NCBI GenBank assembly: GCA_018824205.1 | Contig: JAHJGX010000056.1 | Location: 1-40,232, forward strand | Source: a bacterium | Lineage (GTDB): Bacteria > Fidelibacterota > UBA2242 | DNA: 40,232 bases | Direction of reading: 5' to 3' | In this document: piece by piece, positions 15,817 through 25,600 of the stretch | Position numbering within the stretch: the first letter of the stretch is position 1 | How the letters are laid out: each line of letters begins with the position of its first letter | The notes under the pieces: generated by a model | Database searches by the model: none | Told to the model about the DNA's origin: nothing | What the model saw: only the letters and a program-made list of their open reading frames with translations | Translations under genes and position numbers: made by a program

Positions 15817-18800
15817 ATGGTAAGGTTGTTAAGTCGTAGTGTAGCTGTGTTGATCATCGTTGCGCTCTCAGTCAATTTTGCCTTTGCATGGGTTGAGACT
15901 ATCGGTCCGAAGAATGCGGAGATAGCCAAGTGGAAAGAATCCATGCGGGGTGTAAAAGCGACCGAGCGAATCGTTGCTCCCACAGTTAACAAAATGAGCA
16001 AGTATGAACTCAACGATCCTGAATTAGTTCCGTTTAAGAACATTCAGACCTATGATTATGAGTTCAATATTGCTGAAAACTTCGAGGCGTATATTGACTA
16101 TACGCGTCCAGGTTATGGTGGATTTATTTTCGAAGGGACAGACAGTTTGGGTGTCTGGTTTCGTCCGGCCACGGACTGTAATCTCTTGAAGATTCAGGTG
16201 CTTTTTCATGCTGAAAGCGGTATGCTGGGTGATGCGCTCACGGTTAATGTGAACGATGTCAAGGATGAGTTGCCTACTCCGGTAGCACCGCAGGTATCTA
16301 TCGATGGTAATGGACTGTATGGTTTTACGGAATATATGAAGTGTATTCCCAGCCCGAGAGGCACGTTGTTGGGTTCCTACCCGATGAACGTTACCCAGGT
16401 TGGCTTTAACCTGGAAACCGGCTGGTCGGAAGCTAATCTGACGGCCCTGGGCGGCGCGATTGACATTGGCAAAAGAGATTTCTTTGTCTCTCTTGCGTTC
16501 CCGGTAGGCAACGATGGTAGTGCCGATGTATATTACGGTCCCGGTGAAGAACAGCACGCTGAAGGCGATTATCACAGTTTCAAATGGTATCATACCGGTG
16601 GCACCTATTCACCCGGCACCCCGAACTGGGTCAGCCGTTTGAATTTCACCATGCGTGTTGTCGTAGACTATTACGGTGACCCGCCGCCGTTTATCGAAGA
16701 TGTGACGGCGCTATCTTCGGTATATGCATCCTGCGATCCCGGCCCCTATGAAGTATCGGCTAAAGTTTATGACCTTGGCACTGCGACATTTACCGGCGCT
16801 GTGACCAAAGTCAACCTGATCTATTTTACCGAAGCTATTTCAGACGCGGACACAGTGGATATCACCGCCAATGTAGTCGGTGATATTTATACCGGTGAGA
16901 TTCCCGGTCATGCGGTTGGAACCAACATTTGGTATTACATTTATGCCGAAGACAATGGTCTTGACGGCGAAGGCGTCACGCACTGGTCCAGAACCGCTCC
17001 GAAATCATTCCAGGTAATTGAGGGTAATCCTGATGCCACTATCTTAGTGATTGGCGATGGCGCCAATGATGTCCCGGCAATGTTTACGGATATTATGGAC
17101 GAAGGCGGCTGGATATACGACTTATGGGACACCGGTGTATACGGATATCCGACTCAATGCGTTATTGACAATTACAGCTCTCTGTTCTGGCTGCAGGGCC
17201 AGGGTTCCGGCGGATTGTTAAGTGACGGATTGGATAACGACATTGTAGCTCCGTACCTTGACGCAGGCGGAAACCTTTTCCTGGTGAGCGCCGACTACAT
17301 CGGTATTGTTGAAGAAAACTTCGATGGCAACTGGGTAGCAGCTACCTATGGATTTCTCATAAATTACTTGAAAGTTGCTGATTTTGCCAGTGATGTTAAC
17401 GTCGCCGATCCCAATGTTGGCAACAGCACCGATTCGCTTTACATGGGTGTTGCCGCTAATGTGATTTCCGGTTTCATGGGTGAGGATACTTTAATGTTAG
17501 CACCAATAACCTTTATGGGCGCTGGTGGTTATAATTATGCCGATGAAGTTACGCCAACCACAGATGCAAGCTATCCGTTTGTTGCCTGGAGCGAAGGCGA
17601 CAATGACTGGGTCGAAGCCGCTACTATGTTCGACGGTACTTTTAAGATGGTCTTCATCCCGTGGTATCTCGAAGCAGCCACCGACATGGATATGTTTGGG
17701 ACGATCGTGAAAAACGTACTGGGCTTCTTCGGTGAGAAAGCGGCTCCGTTGGCCGGTATCGAATCCGGTCCCCGCTATTGTGTTGCTGCCAACAGCGGCC
17801 CCTATGCTGTTGTTGCTACAGCCAGTGACGGCGACGGAACCGTTGCCGGCGTAGAACTGGGAACCTCAACTGATGGTGTTTCCTTTACCTATACTGCCAT
17901 GACCGCCGGTGCCGGCGTTTATGAAGGTTCTATCCCGGCCCTGAGTGTTGATGACACCCTGTTCTATAAGGTCAAAGCCACCGATAATGACGGCTTGAAT
18001 GGCTATGCCGGACCGTGGGCGTTCAATATGATTGACTTCACTCCGGTCAACACAGGTCTGCTCTATTGTGGCGATGATCCTTACGATTGGTACTATGGTG
18101 GCAATGTTGATTCTATCGTTATTGCATCCTTAGATAGAATCGGTGCTTCCTATGATATGTACGATGTGGACGCCAATGGTTACATTGCACCTTCGTATAT
18201 CGGATTCCTCGATCAGTATACATCAGTGATCTGGCACGGCTATGCGGACTGGGAAATGTCATTTCCCTATGCTACTGCGGACAATCCGTTTATGCCGTTT
18301 ATCGAGGCTGGTGGAAACCTGCTTTTCTCCTCTGAGGAAATGATTGGGACACATCTTGGTTGGAGCGGTTATGTAACCACTCATCCCGGACAGGCAGTCT
18401 ATGATGTGCTGGGTGTATCCTGGTACGCACCGGATATGGCATATGATTCATTGCGGATTTATCCTGGATCAGCAGGTGTAGGTATGGATGCTATTCTCTC
18501 TCTGGCTGAATTACCATTCGGTCATATGGAAGACATCGTTGATCCGGTAGACTGGGATGCCATACCACTTCTGGATGCTTTTGTTCCTGGTTGGGGTGTC
18601 TGGTACAGTGCCTGGGATTGCTACACCGCCTGGTGGGAAAAGGATGCATATCCTGGTTCACAGCGTGTCATTGTACCATTCTGTCTGGCTGCGATGAATG
18701 ATTTCAACCGCGATGCATTTCTGACAAATGTTATTGCCGGATTTGTTTCAGGTGTTGCCATTGATGACGCTGTCGAAACTCTGCCGAAAGCCTTCGCTTT

Positions 18801-19065
18801 GAAGCAGAATTTCCCGAATCCGTTCAACCCGGTTACTTCGATTGCTTTCGAAATGCCGTCGGATCAGAACGTTCGGTTGACTGTCTACAACATGCTGGGT
18901 CAGAATGTCAGAACCCTGGTCAATGATCAACGTTCCGCCGGTCGTTACACTATCCTTTGGGATGGTCGTGACAACAGCGGCCACATGGTTGGATCAGGTG
19001 TTTATTTCTACCAGATTCAGGCCGGTTCTTTCACCAAGACCGCCAAGATGGTATTCCTGAAATAG
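15817..19065 (+). CDS. Secreted protein D: two GATase/flavodoxin-like domains, CTD
   Basis: Last gene of the operon; 1082 residues, function unknown. Start ATG 15817 with AAGGAGG just upstream; signal peptide ending NFAFA. Order of parts: an N-terminal beta domain (DSLGVWFRPATDCNLLKIQV, GTYSPGTPNWVSRLNFTMRV); a fibronectin-like repeat (WYYIYAEDNG); a Rossmann-like domain at about 406-640 (ATILVIGDGAND, YSSLFWLQGQGSGG, LDAGGNLFLVSADY) resembling glutamine-amidotransferase/ThuA-type folds; another fibronectin-like repeat (FYKVKATDNDG); a second Rossmann-like domain at about 747-985 (LLYCGDDPYDWYY, VIWHGYADW, GGNLLFSSEEM); and a T9SS sorting domain from about 992 (NFPNPFNP to MVFLK). I see no amidotransferase nucleophile Cys elbow, so catalysis is doubtful. 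Paralog of the next gene. Confidence 0.72.
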   Translation: MVRLLSRSVAVLIIVALSVNFAFAWVETIGPKNAEIAKWKESMRGVKATERIVAPTVNKMSKYELNDPELVPFKNIQTYDYEFNIAENFEAYIDYTRPGYGGFIFEGTDSLGVWFRPATDCNLLKIQVLFHAESGMLGDALTVNVNDVKDELPTPVAPQVSIDGNGLYGFTEYMKCIPSPRGTLLGSYPMNVTQVGFNLETGWSEANLTALGGAIDIGKRDFFVSLAFPVGNDGSADVYYGPGEEQHAEGDYHSFKWYHTGGTYSPGTPNWVSRLNFTMRVVVDYYGDPPPFIEDVTALSSVYASCDPGPYEVSAKVYDLGTATFTGAVTKVNLIYFTEAISDADTVDITANVVGDIYTGEIPGHAVGTNIWYYIYAEDNGLDGEGVTHWSRTAPKSFQVIEGNPDATILVIGDGANDVPAMFTDIMDEGGWIYDLWDTGVYGYPTQCVIDNYSSLFWLQGQGSGGLLSDGLDNDIVAPYLDAGGNLFLVSADYIGIVEENFDGNWVAATYGFLINYLKVADFASDVNVADPNVGNSTDSLYMGVAANVISGFMGEDTLMLAPITFMGAGGYNYADEVTPTTDASYPFVAWSEGDNDWVEAATMFDGTFKMVFIPWYLEAATDMDMFGTIVKNVLGFFGEKAAPLAGIESGPRYCVAANSGPYAVVATASDGDGTVAGVELGTSTDGVSFTYTAMTAGAGVYEGSIPALSVDDTLFYKVKATDNDGLNGYAGPWAFNMIDFTPVNTGLLYCGDDPYDWYYGGNVDSIVIASLDRIGASYDMYDVDANGYIAPSYIGFLDQYTSVIWHGYADWEMSFPYATADNPFMPFIEAGGNLLFSSEEMIGTHLGWSGYVTTHPGQAVYDVLGVSWYAPDMAYDSLRIYPGSAGVGMDAILSLAELPFGHMEDIVDPVDWDAIPLLDAFVPGWGVWYSAWDCYTAWWEKDAYPGSQRVIVPFCLAAMNDFNRDAFLTNVIAGFVSGVAIDDAVETLPKAFALKQNFPNPFNPVTSIAFEMPSDQNVRLTVYNMLGQNVRTLVNDQRSAGRYTILWDGRDNSGHMVGSGVYFYQIQAGSFTKTAKMVFLK

Positions 19066-19089
19066 TACCCGAATAATCGGATATTATAA

Positions 19090-19125
19090 AAAAGAGGCTG
19101 GCCGTTAGGTCAGCCTCTTTTGTTT
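19090..19125 (+). terminator. Rho-independent terminator of the six-gene operon
   Basis: AAAAGAGGCTG at 19090-19100 pairs with CAGCCTCTTTT at 19111-19121 (11 base pairs), extended inward by GCC/GGT with a GTTA loop; a T-rich tail follows. It lies 24 bases after the stop of protein D and separates the two transcription units. Confidence 0.9.
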
Positions 19126-19168
19126 TATAGAAACGGTTGCGGAGCAAAGCCCCGTAGCCAGAATGTAC

Positions 19169-19207
19169 TTTTCTCACGTTCCGTGGCTATGCTGCGGAAC
19201 GAGAAAA
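19169..19207. repeat. Bulged inverted repeat before second unit promoter
   Basis: CGTTCCG at 19177-19183 pairs with CGGAACG at 19195-19201 (loop of 11). Outward, after a two-base bulge on the left arm, TTTTCT pairs with AGAAAA. It lies between the operon terminator and the -35 box at 19214. It may be an operator, a small mobile-element remnant, or a secondary terminator. Confidence 0.5.
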
Positions 19208-19213
19208 TATCCA

Positions 19214-19242
19214 TTGCATCGAAAAGAATAAATTCGTATACT
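19214..19242 (+). promoter_or_regulatory. Promoter of the D'/fusion unit
   Basis: TTGCAT at 19214-19219, 17-base spacer, TATACT at 19237-19242. Transcription would start near 19249, about 22 bases before the ATG at 19271, with AGGAGG at 19261-19266. This gives the second unit its own expression, independent of the operon stopped at 19121. Confidence 0.6.
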
Positions 19243-19270
19243 AAAAATGTAAGCACTATAGGAGGAACAG

Positions 19271-22200
19271 ATGAAAGGAATTCGCCTGGTTTTGTTTTCG
19301 GTCTTGATGCTGTCAGTTATGGTGGTAGCGAAGGATATAAACAAGCATCCTACAGCAAGCAGTACTTCAGACAAAAAATATTCGTTATTACCGAATGAAG
19401 CGATCCTGGGTCCGACGGATGAACAGGTAAGGCAATTCCGGGAATCGGTGCAACGAAAAATATTCAATGTGAAAAGACGGCCTTCAACGGAAAATAATTA
19501 TCGCGTAGTGCATGATGCGGAATTACTTCCAATAAAAAATATATCTGATGTTGAGAATGAATTACAATCAAACTCGGATACCGATGATTTCTACCTGTAT
19601 TATGTATGGAGTGTCAGCGGTAGTTTTATTGCGGAAGAGTATGACAGTCTGGGGGTCTGGTTCAGACCGAGAACGCCATGTCGAATTAAACAAGTACAGC
19701 TTCTGTTATGTGATGAGTCAGAATTATTGAATCAGGAGATTGAAATCTGCATTTACGATGTGCCGGATACATTATATCCGACGGATGGTTATCAGACTCT
19801 ATTACCTGGGAATGGTGACTATGATTTTTTCTATTATAAAGTAGTGACTCCAAGTCCTCAGGGTAACTTACTGGGGAAATATCCGATGCTTGTTACAAAT
19901 TATGGGTTTAGTGATACTGATTGGAATATTCTGAACCTATCTGATTTTGGTGGGTCTTTGGAGGTCGGCATGCGTGATTTTTTCGTAGCGTTCCAGCTAC
20001 CTCCCGGAAATGATAATGGAGCGGATATATATTATATGGATGACAATTTTGGATATGGTCCTTATCATGGTTTCAAATATTATTATGATGGAGGTACCTA
20101 CTCTCCCGGCACCCCCAATTGGGTATCCCGCTTAAACTTTACGATGAGGGTAAAAATAGAGAATGATGTTCCCTGGCCGCAAATTATTTCTTATTTACAA
20201 CACAACAGCGTTTATTATTCCTGTAATCCGGGGCCTTATCCGGTATCAGTTGACATTATCAATGTTGGGGATACTCTATCACAATATACTCCGATAGTAA
20301 AACTCATTTATTTTACAGATGATATTTCCAATGTTGATACGGTTGATATTACGTATAGTCAACAGCAGGGATCATTGGAAAAAACATTTACCTATTCCGG
20401 TGCAATTCCATCACATTCGGTTGGCTCTGAGATATCCTACTTTTTCAGAGTGGAATTTCTATCGATTGGTGACCAGGGTGAGGAAATTATTGGCTACGAT
20501 GAATCTCCGGTTTATAAATTTCAAATTTTGGAAGCGTCGGAATCAGCCGGTATTCTGGTTATCGATGATGGATATTATGTAATCCCGGAACGCTATACCG
20601 ATGTGCTGGATGCCAATGGCTGGAAATATGATCTATGGAAAATGGATGAATATGGTTCGCCGGGACTTTGTGAACTCCAACATTATTCGACGCTGTTCTG
20701 GTTGCAGGGGCAAGGAACCGGTGGAAATCTTGCTCAGGGTCTGGATACCGGTATTGTCGCTCAGTATCTCGATGAAGGCGGAAATCTGTTTCTGGTCAGT
20801 GCGGATTATATCGGTGTTGTTCAACCCGGAAGTTTTGGTATCCCTTGGAGTAATGCTACTTATCCGTTCCTAAGGGATTATTTAAAGATTCAAAGCTTCA
20901 TCAGTGACGCAAATCAGGACGTTGAGGGAAATAGTACCGATTCCCTTTACCAAGGTGTTGAAGAAAATATTATTTCCGGCTTCTTAGCCACAGATACACT
21001 TCGCTTAAATCCGATTTCTGTTTGCGGGTATAACTGGGCGGATGAAGTGTCACCGGCGGAGGATGCCGAAGCGCCGTTCCGGGTTTACAGTGAAAGTGAA
21101 AATGACTGGGTAGCTGCCTCAACCATGAATGATGGCAGTTTTAAAATGGTCTTTCTGCCCTGGTTACTGGAATCCGCCGCAGATCAGTCTCAATTCGAAC
21201 AAATTATAAAAAATGTACTCTGGTTGTTCAATGAAAAAACCGCACCGCTGGTAACAATCGAATCCGGTCCCCGTTATGTTGTTGCTGCTGACAGTGGCCC
21301 TTATGACGTGACTGCATCGGCATTTGATGGTGACGGAATTGTGATGGATGTGAAGTTGGGAACTTCAACCGATGGTGAGAATTTTACATATACCACATCG
21401 AAAAAGGTTGGAGATATTTATGTAGCGAACTTCCTGTCAATTGAAATTGGCGATACACTTTATTATCATATTCGGGCCGAGGATAATGAAGGACTCTACA
21501 GATATTCCGACACATACAGGATCAATAAGATCGATCTTACCCCTTCGAGACAGCTGCTGTACTGTGGTGACGATCCCTATGACTGGTATTACAAATCGTC
21601 GGTTGATTCAATTGTGGTGTCGTCACTGGACAGGATCGGAGTCCATTACGATTACTACGATGTTGATCGATACGGGCCACCGTCTTATCAGGGATTTTTG
21701 GACCGGTACCCGGCCGTGATCTGGCACGGCTATGCGGACTTGCATGAGTCATTTCCATATTATACTAAGGACAATCCCTTTGCTCCATTTATAAATAATG
21801 GCGGTCATCTGCTTTTCTCTTCTGAGGAAATGCTGGGGACACTCTTAGGTTGGGACGGTTTTATTGTGACTGAACTCGGTCAGTCTGTCTATGATGTACT
21901 GGGCATCTCCTGGTATGCTCCGGATATGGCGTATGATACGCTTAGAATTTTTCCCGGATTGGAACAGGATGGATTGGTATGCGGTATGGATACAAAATTA
22001 ATCCTGAATGAATTACCCTTTGGATTACTGGCAGACATCGTCGATCCGGTTAACTGGGGCAGCGCGACGCCAATCCTGGATGCCTGGGTACCTGGGTGGG
22101 GGCTTTGGTACAGTTCCTATGCTTGCTACACAGCCTGGCATGAAGATTCGACATACAGACGAATTGTACTGCCCTTTTCGCTGGCCTCGCTGGACGATAA

Positions 22201-22561
22201 AAACCGTGACGCCTTTTTAGCCAATGTCATTGATTATTTTGGGATTGTTGATGCAGTCGATGATGTTGTTGAAGCTCTGCCGACAAAGTTTGCTCTGAAA
22301 CAGAATTTCCCCAATCCCTTTAACCCGCTGACCTCGATTGCCTTCGAATTACCGGTTGGTAATGATATCCATTTGGCTGTTTACAATATGCTGGGACAAG
22401 AGGTTCGGACGTTGGTCAATGAACACCGTCCGGCGGGATATCATTCGGTTCAGTGGGATGGCCGGGATGATTTCGGCAAATCGCTTAGTTCGGGAATTTA
22501 TTTTTACCGGATTGAAGCTGGGACTTTTCATCAAACTAATAAGATGATTTTATTGAAATAA
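19271..22561 (+). CDS. Secreted protein D', paralog of D
   Basis: A 1096-residue paralog of the protein encoded at 15817, with the same order of parts. Start ATG 19271 follows AGGAGG; signal peptide LVLFSVLMLSVMVVA. Shared landmarks: DSLGVWFRP, GTYSPGTPNWVSRLNFTMRV, a Rossmann-like domain from about 426 (AGILVIDDGYYV, GGNLFLVSADYIGVV), IESGPRYVVAADSGPYDV, a second Rossmann-like domain from about 761 (LLYCGDDPYDWYY, VIWHGYAD, LLFSSEEMLGT), and a sorting domain from about 1010 ending MILLK. It is more AT-rich than D, so the pair has diverged since duplication. Its CTD, however, is almost identical to that of the next gene rather than to that of D. Separated from the fusion gene by 46 bases with no terminator, so probably co-transcribed. 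Function unknown. Confidence 0.72.
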   Translation: MKGIRLVLFSVLMLSVMVVAKDINKHPTASSTSDKKYSLLPNEAILGPTDEQVRQFRESVQRKIFNVKRRPSTENNYRVVHDAELLPIKNISDVENELQSNSDTDDFYLYYVWSVSGSFIAEEYDSLGVWFRPRTPCRIKQVQLLLCDESELLNQEIEICIYDVPDTLYPTDGYQTLLPGNGDYDFFYYKVVTPSPQGNLLGKYPMLVTNYGFSDTDWNILNLSDFGGSLEVGMRDFFVAFQLPPGNDNGADIYYMDDNFGYGPYHGFKYYYDGGTYSPGTPNWVSRLNFTMRVKIENDVPWPQIISYLQHNSVYYSCNPGPYPVSVDIINVGDTLSQYTPIVKLIYFTDDISNVDTVDITYSQQQGSLEKTFTYSGAIPSHSVGSEISYFFRVEFLSIGDQGEEIIGYDESPVYKFQILEASESAGILVIDDGYYVIPERYTDVLDANGWKYDLWKMDEYGSPGLCELQHYSTLFWLQGQGTGGNLAQGLDTGIVAQYLDEGGNLFLVSADYIGVVQPGSFGIPWSNATYPFLRDYLKIQSFISDANQDVEGNSTDSLYQGVEENIISGFLATDTLRLNPISVCGYNWADEVSPAEDAEAPFRVYSESENDWVAASTMNDGSFKMVFLPWLLESAADQSQFEQIIKNVLWLFNEKTAPLVTIESGPRYVVAADSGPYDVTASAFDGDGIVMDVKLGTSTDGENFTYTTSKKVGDIYVANFLSIEIGDTLYYHIRAEDNEGLYRYSDTYRINKIDLTPSRQLLYCGDDPYDWYYKSSVDSIVVSSLDRIGVHYDYYDVDRYGPPSYQGFLDRYPAVIWHGYADLHESFPYYTKDNPFAPFINNGGHLLFSSEEMLGTLLGWDGFIVTELGQSVYDVLGISWYAPDMAYDTLRIFPGLEQDGLVCGMDTKLILNELPFGLLADIVDPVNWGSATPILDAWVPGWGLWYSSYACYTAWHEDSTYRRIVLPFSLASLDDKNRDAFLANVIDYFGIVDAVDDVVEALPTKFALKQNFPNPFNPLTSIAFELPVGNDIHLAVYNMLGQEVRTLVNEHRPAGYHSVQWDGRDDFGKSLSSGIYFYRIEAGTFHQTNKMILLK

Positions 22562-22607
22562 ACGATCATTACTTATTTTTTATAACGGGTTTAAAGGAGA
22601 AGTTATT

Positions 22608-25600
22608 ATGACGGCTAAATTATCGAAAAATGTGACGATTATTTTCTTAGCGTTGTTGATTTTTACTTGCGCATTTGCCGAAGAAAAGACCGTTCCGCAA
22701 GTAGGTGAAAACTATGTCTTTTCGGCAAAAAACCAGAGTTTTTACAGCGGCTATTACAATCTAAGCGCTAGCTGCCGGAAAGAAGGTGCGGGCTATCGGA
22801 TTTTTACGGAAGATGTTCGGGTAAACGACATAAATATATCGCCGATAAATCCCGATTACATGCTATTAGCTACTTCATCCGGGTCGTATGTCAGTTATGA
22901 TGCCGGCATCAATTGGCAAGCGGTCAACGGGAATGGTAATTATATGCTTCCGCCGGGTAATAACACAGCCAATTTTCCCGAATATTCTTTACCGGCTGTT
23001 CACAGGGCTTCCATAAATACTACAATGTATATGAATGAAGGCGCATGGTGGTGTGGGGGTCAATTTGGTGCGTTTCGTTCCAGTGATAATGGATTAAACT
23101 GGTCGATAAAAACGCGTGGATTACCAAGTTATTTTGAGGAAAATGAATACAACCAAGTTTATCCTGAAATACATAATTTTAAAATGGATTCAAGAATAGT
23201 TGATTTTGAAAATAACCGGGATTTTTTCACATGTTCGGACGCTGGATTATTATATTGGGCGAGTTCAAAATTTGTAGACTTAAGTAAAGGTCTTCCGAAA
23301 ACGGCTAATGGTTGGGACCATCTAAGCGTTTATGATTTTATTAATTTTGCCGATACAGCGTTTATTGCGACTGAAAAGGGGATATACAAAGGAGTATTTG
23401 ATTTGGATAACAAATGCGTGTCGTGGATACCCCTTGGAGGTGAAACGGTTATTATCGATAGTAGCGTCTATGATAGGAATAGCGGACATGTAAAACTTTA
23501 TCTGGGCGGTGCAGAATCAAATGTGTATGTGAATATAATGGATGCCGCAAAATCACTCTATTGGATTGATAAGATAAAAACTGAGGAAAATGTGTTCTTT
23601 ATCGAACTATATTCTGACAGGCTCTATTACAGTGATGCAACTGTTTTCGATCCAACCGGTCTGGATTATAGTACGTATGACGGCAGTGGTTTAATCGTTT
23701 ATCTTCCACCAAATGAGAAAGTGACGAGAATTTTGAATATCGATAGTGAGATGTTCTTCTTAAGTCAAACGTTGCTTTACAGTATCAATTCATCAAATAA
23801 CGTGGCGCTTGTCCGCAATTTTGGAACTGATGTATATGATCTGGCAGCCACAGACGGTAAAATGTATGTAGCGACGGCAAGTGGTCTATATTCTTCCGAT
23901 TTGGGTAGTCTTCAGTCATGGATAAAAGAGACATCTTACATTTCTTCATTTAATGGACAAACAGAACATGAATATGACGTGAGAAGTATTGAAATCAATC
24001 CATTCGGAGACATTTATATTGGTTGCTATAACGGCGGATTAATGGTGAAAAAGGCTTCTTCCGGAGAATGGATCAATCTGAATGCCGGTTTGGGACATCG
24101 TGACCTGAACCTGAGCAAAGTGGAATTCATCTCAAAAGCATTTGACAGTTTATCTGTTCACATGACAATCAGGGATTATTTTGGTGAATTGCCGGATATT
24201 GATGTTGATGGGAAAATGAATTTTCTGCTGATGGATATTCAGGATTACTATTATCTGGATGCCGGTGATGGTGTGACGTTTATTGATGGCTATTACGATC
24301 CGATTAATCAGCTGGATCCGCAAATGGAATCACGCTCAAATAGCAGTGATATCATCTATATAGACTCCGATCCGCTGGATTTGCTGACTACAGATGGGTA
24401 TGCTGCTACGGTTCATCATTTGGCGGAAAGCGTTCTATTAAGCCAAGAAGTCCAGGAAGAACTCTGGGTTTTTAAAGGACTTGGAGAACTTGCTGAATTT
24501 ATATGCGGATTTAAAGACATTAACAAAGAATATCGAATGGCTTTAAATAACTCTTTAACGACCTGGAATAATGTAAGACCAGAGCTGAAAGATTATGAAT
24601 TTAGTTACCTGGTGTTTTTGTATTTGTATGAACATTATTTTACATCAAAACCGGGTGAAGACTTTAATAAATCAATCAAAGCGATTGTGGATTGTTCCGG
24701 GACAGGAGTGAATGGAATTAATACCTGTCTTTCGAATGCCGGTTATTCAGCGGATTTTGGCGAAATATTTACCGATATAGCCATTTCAACAATCCTTGAC
24801 CAGGTTGAAACGGATAATGTCTTTTTCAAAAAATATCAATGGGAAAATGCAAAAGTAATCCTAAGTAATCGTTATTTAGGATGGGGTTTTTCTGGAAACG
24901 ATAACTCCCCATATTATTCATCAATAAAGAATTGGGCTTCTATTGTTTACAAGACGACTGGAATGAGCAGTGGTTTCAATTGGTCGCCGGAGTTAGAAGA
25001 TCTGCTCACTTTTCAGGGAAGTTCTGATCATAGATATAAAGTTTATACTATTTTCAGTGCACAGAGTACACCGGATGAGAATGTATCGCTGGCAGAGATG
25101 AACCTCGATAATAAAAACTGGGGAAGTGAAGATATTGCTCAATTTGGCGATCCGGATGATTTATATCAGACCTTATATACGATAGTCGTTCAGTGCACTG
25201 ATTCTGATCAATTCACCGGTGATGGACATTTCATACTTTCGGATAATTTTGACGATTATTATTCAAATCCCTGGACTTATTACAATACCCAACCTTTAGC
25301 AGGATACTTTCGATATGCTCCCACGGGGATTCAATTGAAATGGGATGATGTTTATCTTGGAAGTGATGATGCAAAACAGGATGTTACATCAGTCGAAGTT
25401 GATAAGATGGATGCCCAATCATTTAAAGAGTATAATTATTCGAAAGCGGCTTCTAAAGAAATTAATGGAGTAAAAATATCGAGTCTGGATGGATTTGAGG
25501 GATTTAATGTTTACAAAACCGATGTTATTGAGTATCAAAACTACCAGGAGTTATCTGATGGTCCTGATTCAACATTTCATCACTTTTCTGAATTGCCCGA

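Noticed and set aside
16024-16593. 189-codon open frame on the minus strand within gene D
   Set aside because: It lies wholly inside gene D, whose protein has clear paralogs and a sorting domain. The minus frame has no ribosome site, signal or recognisable motif.
19120-19398. Plus-strand open frame overlapping the terminator tail and the start of D'
   Set aside because: It begins in the terminator, runs through the hairpin and promoter, and overlaps D' in a different frame. D' has the ribosome site and signal peptide.
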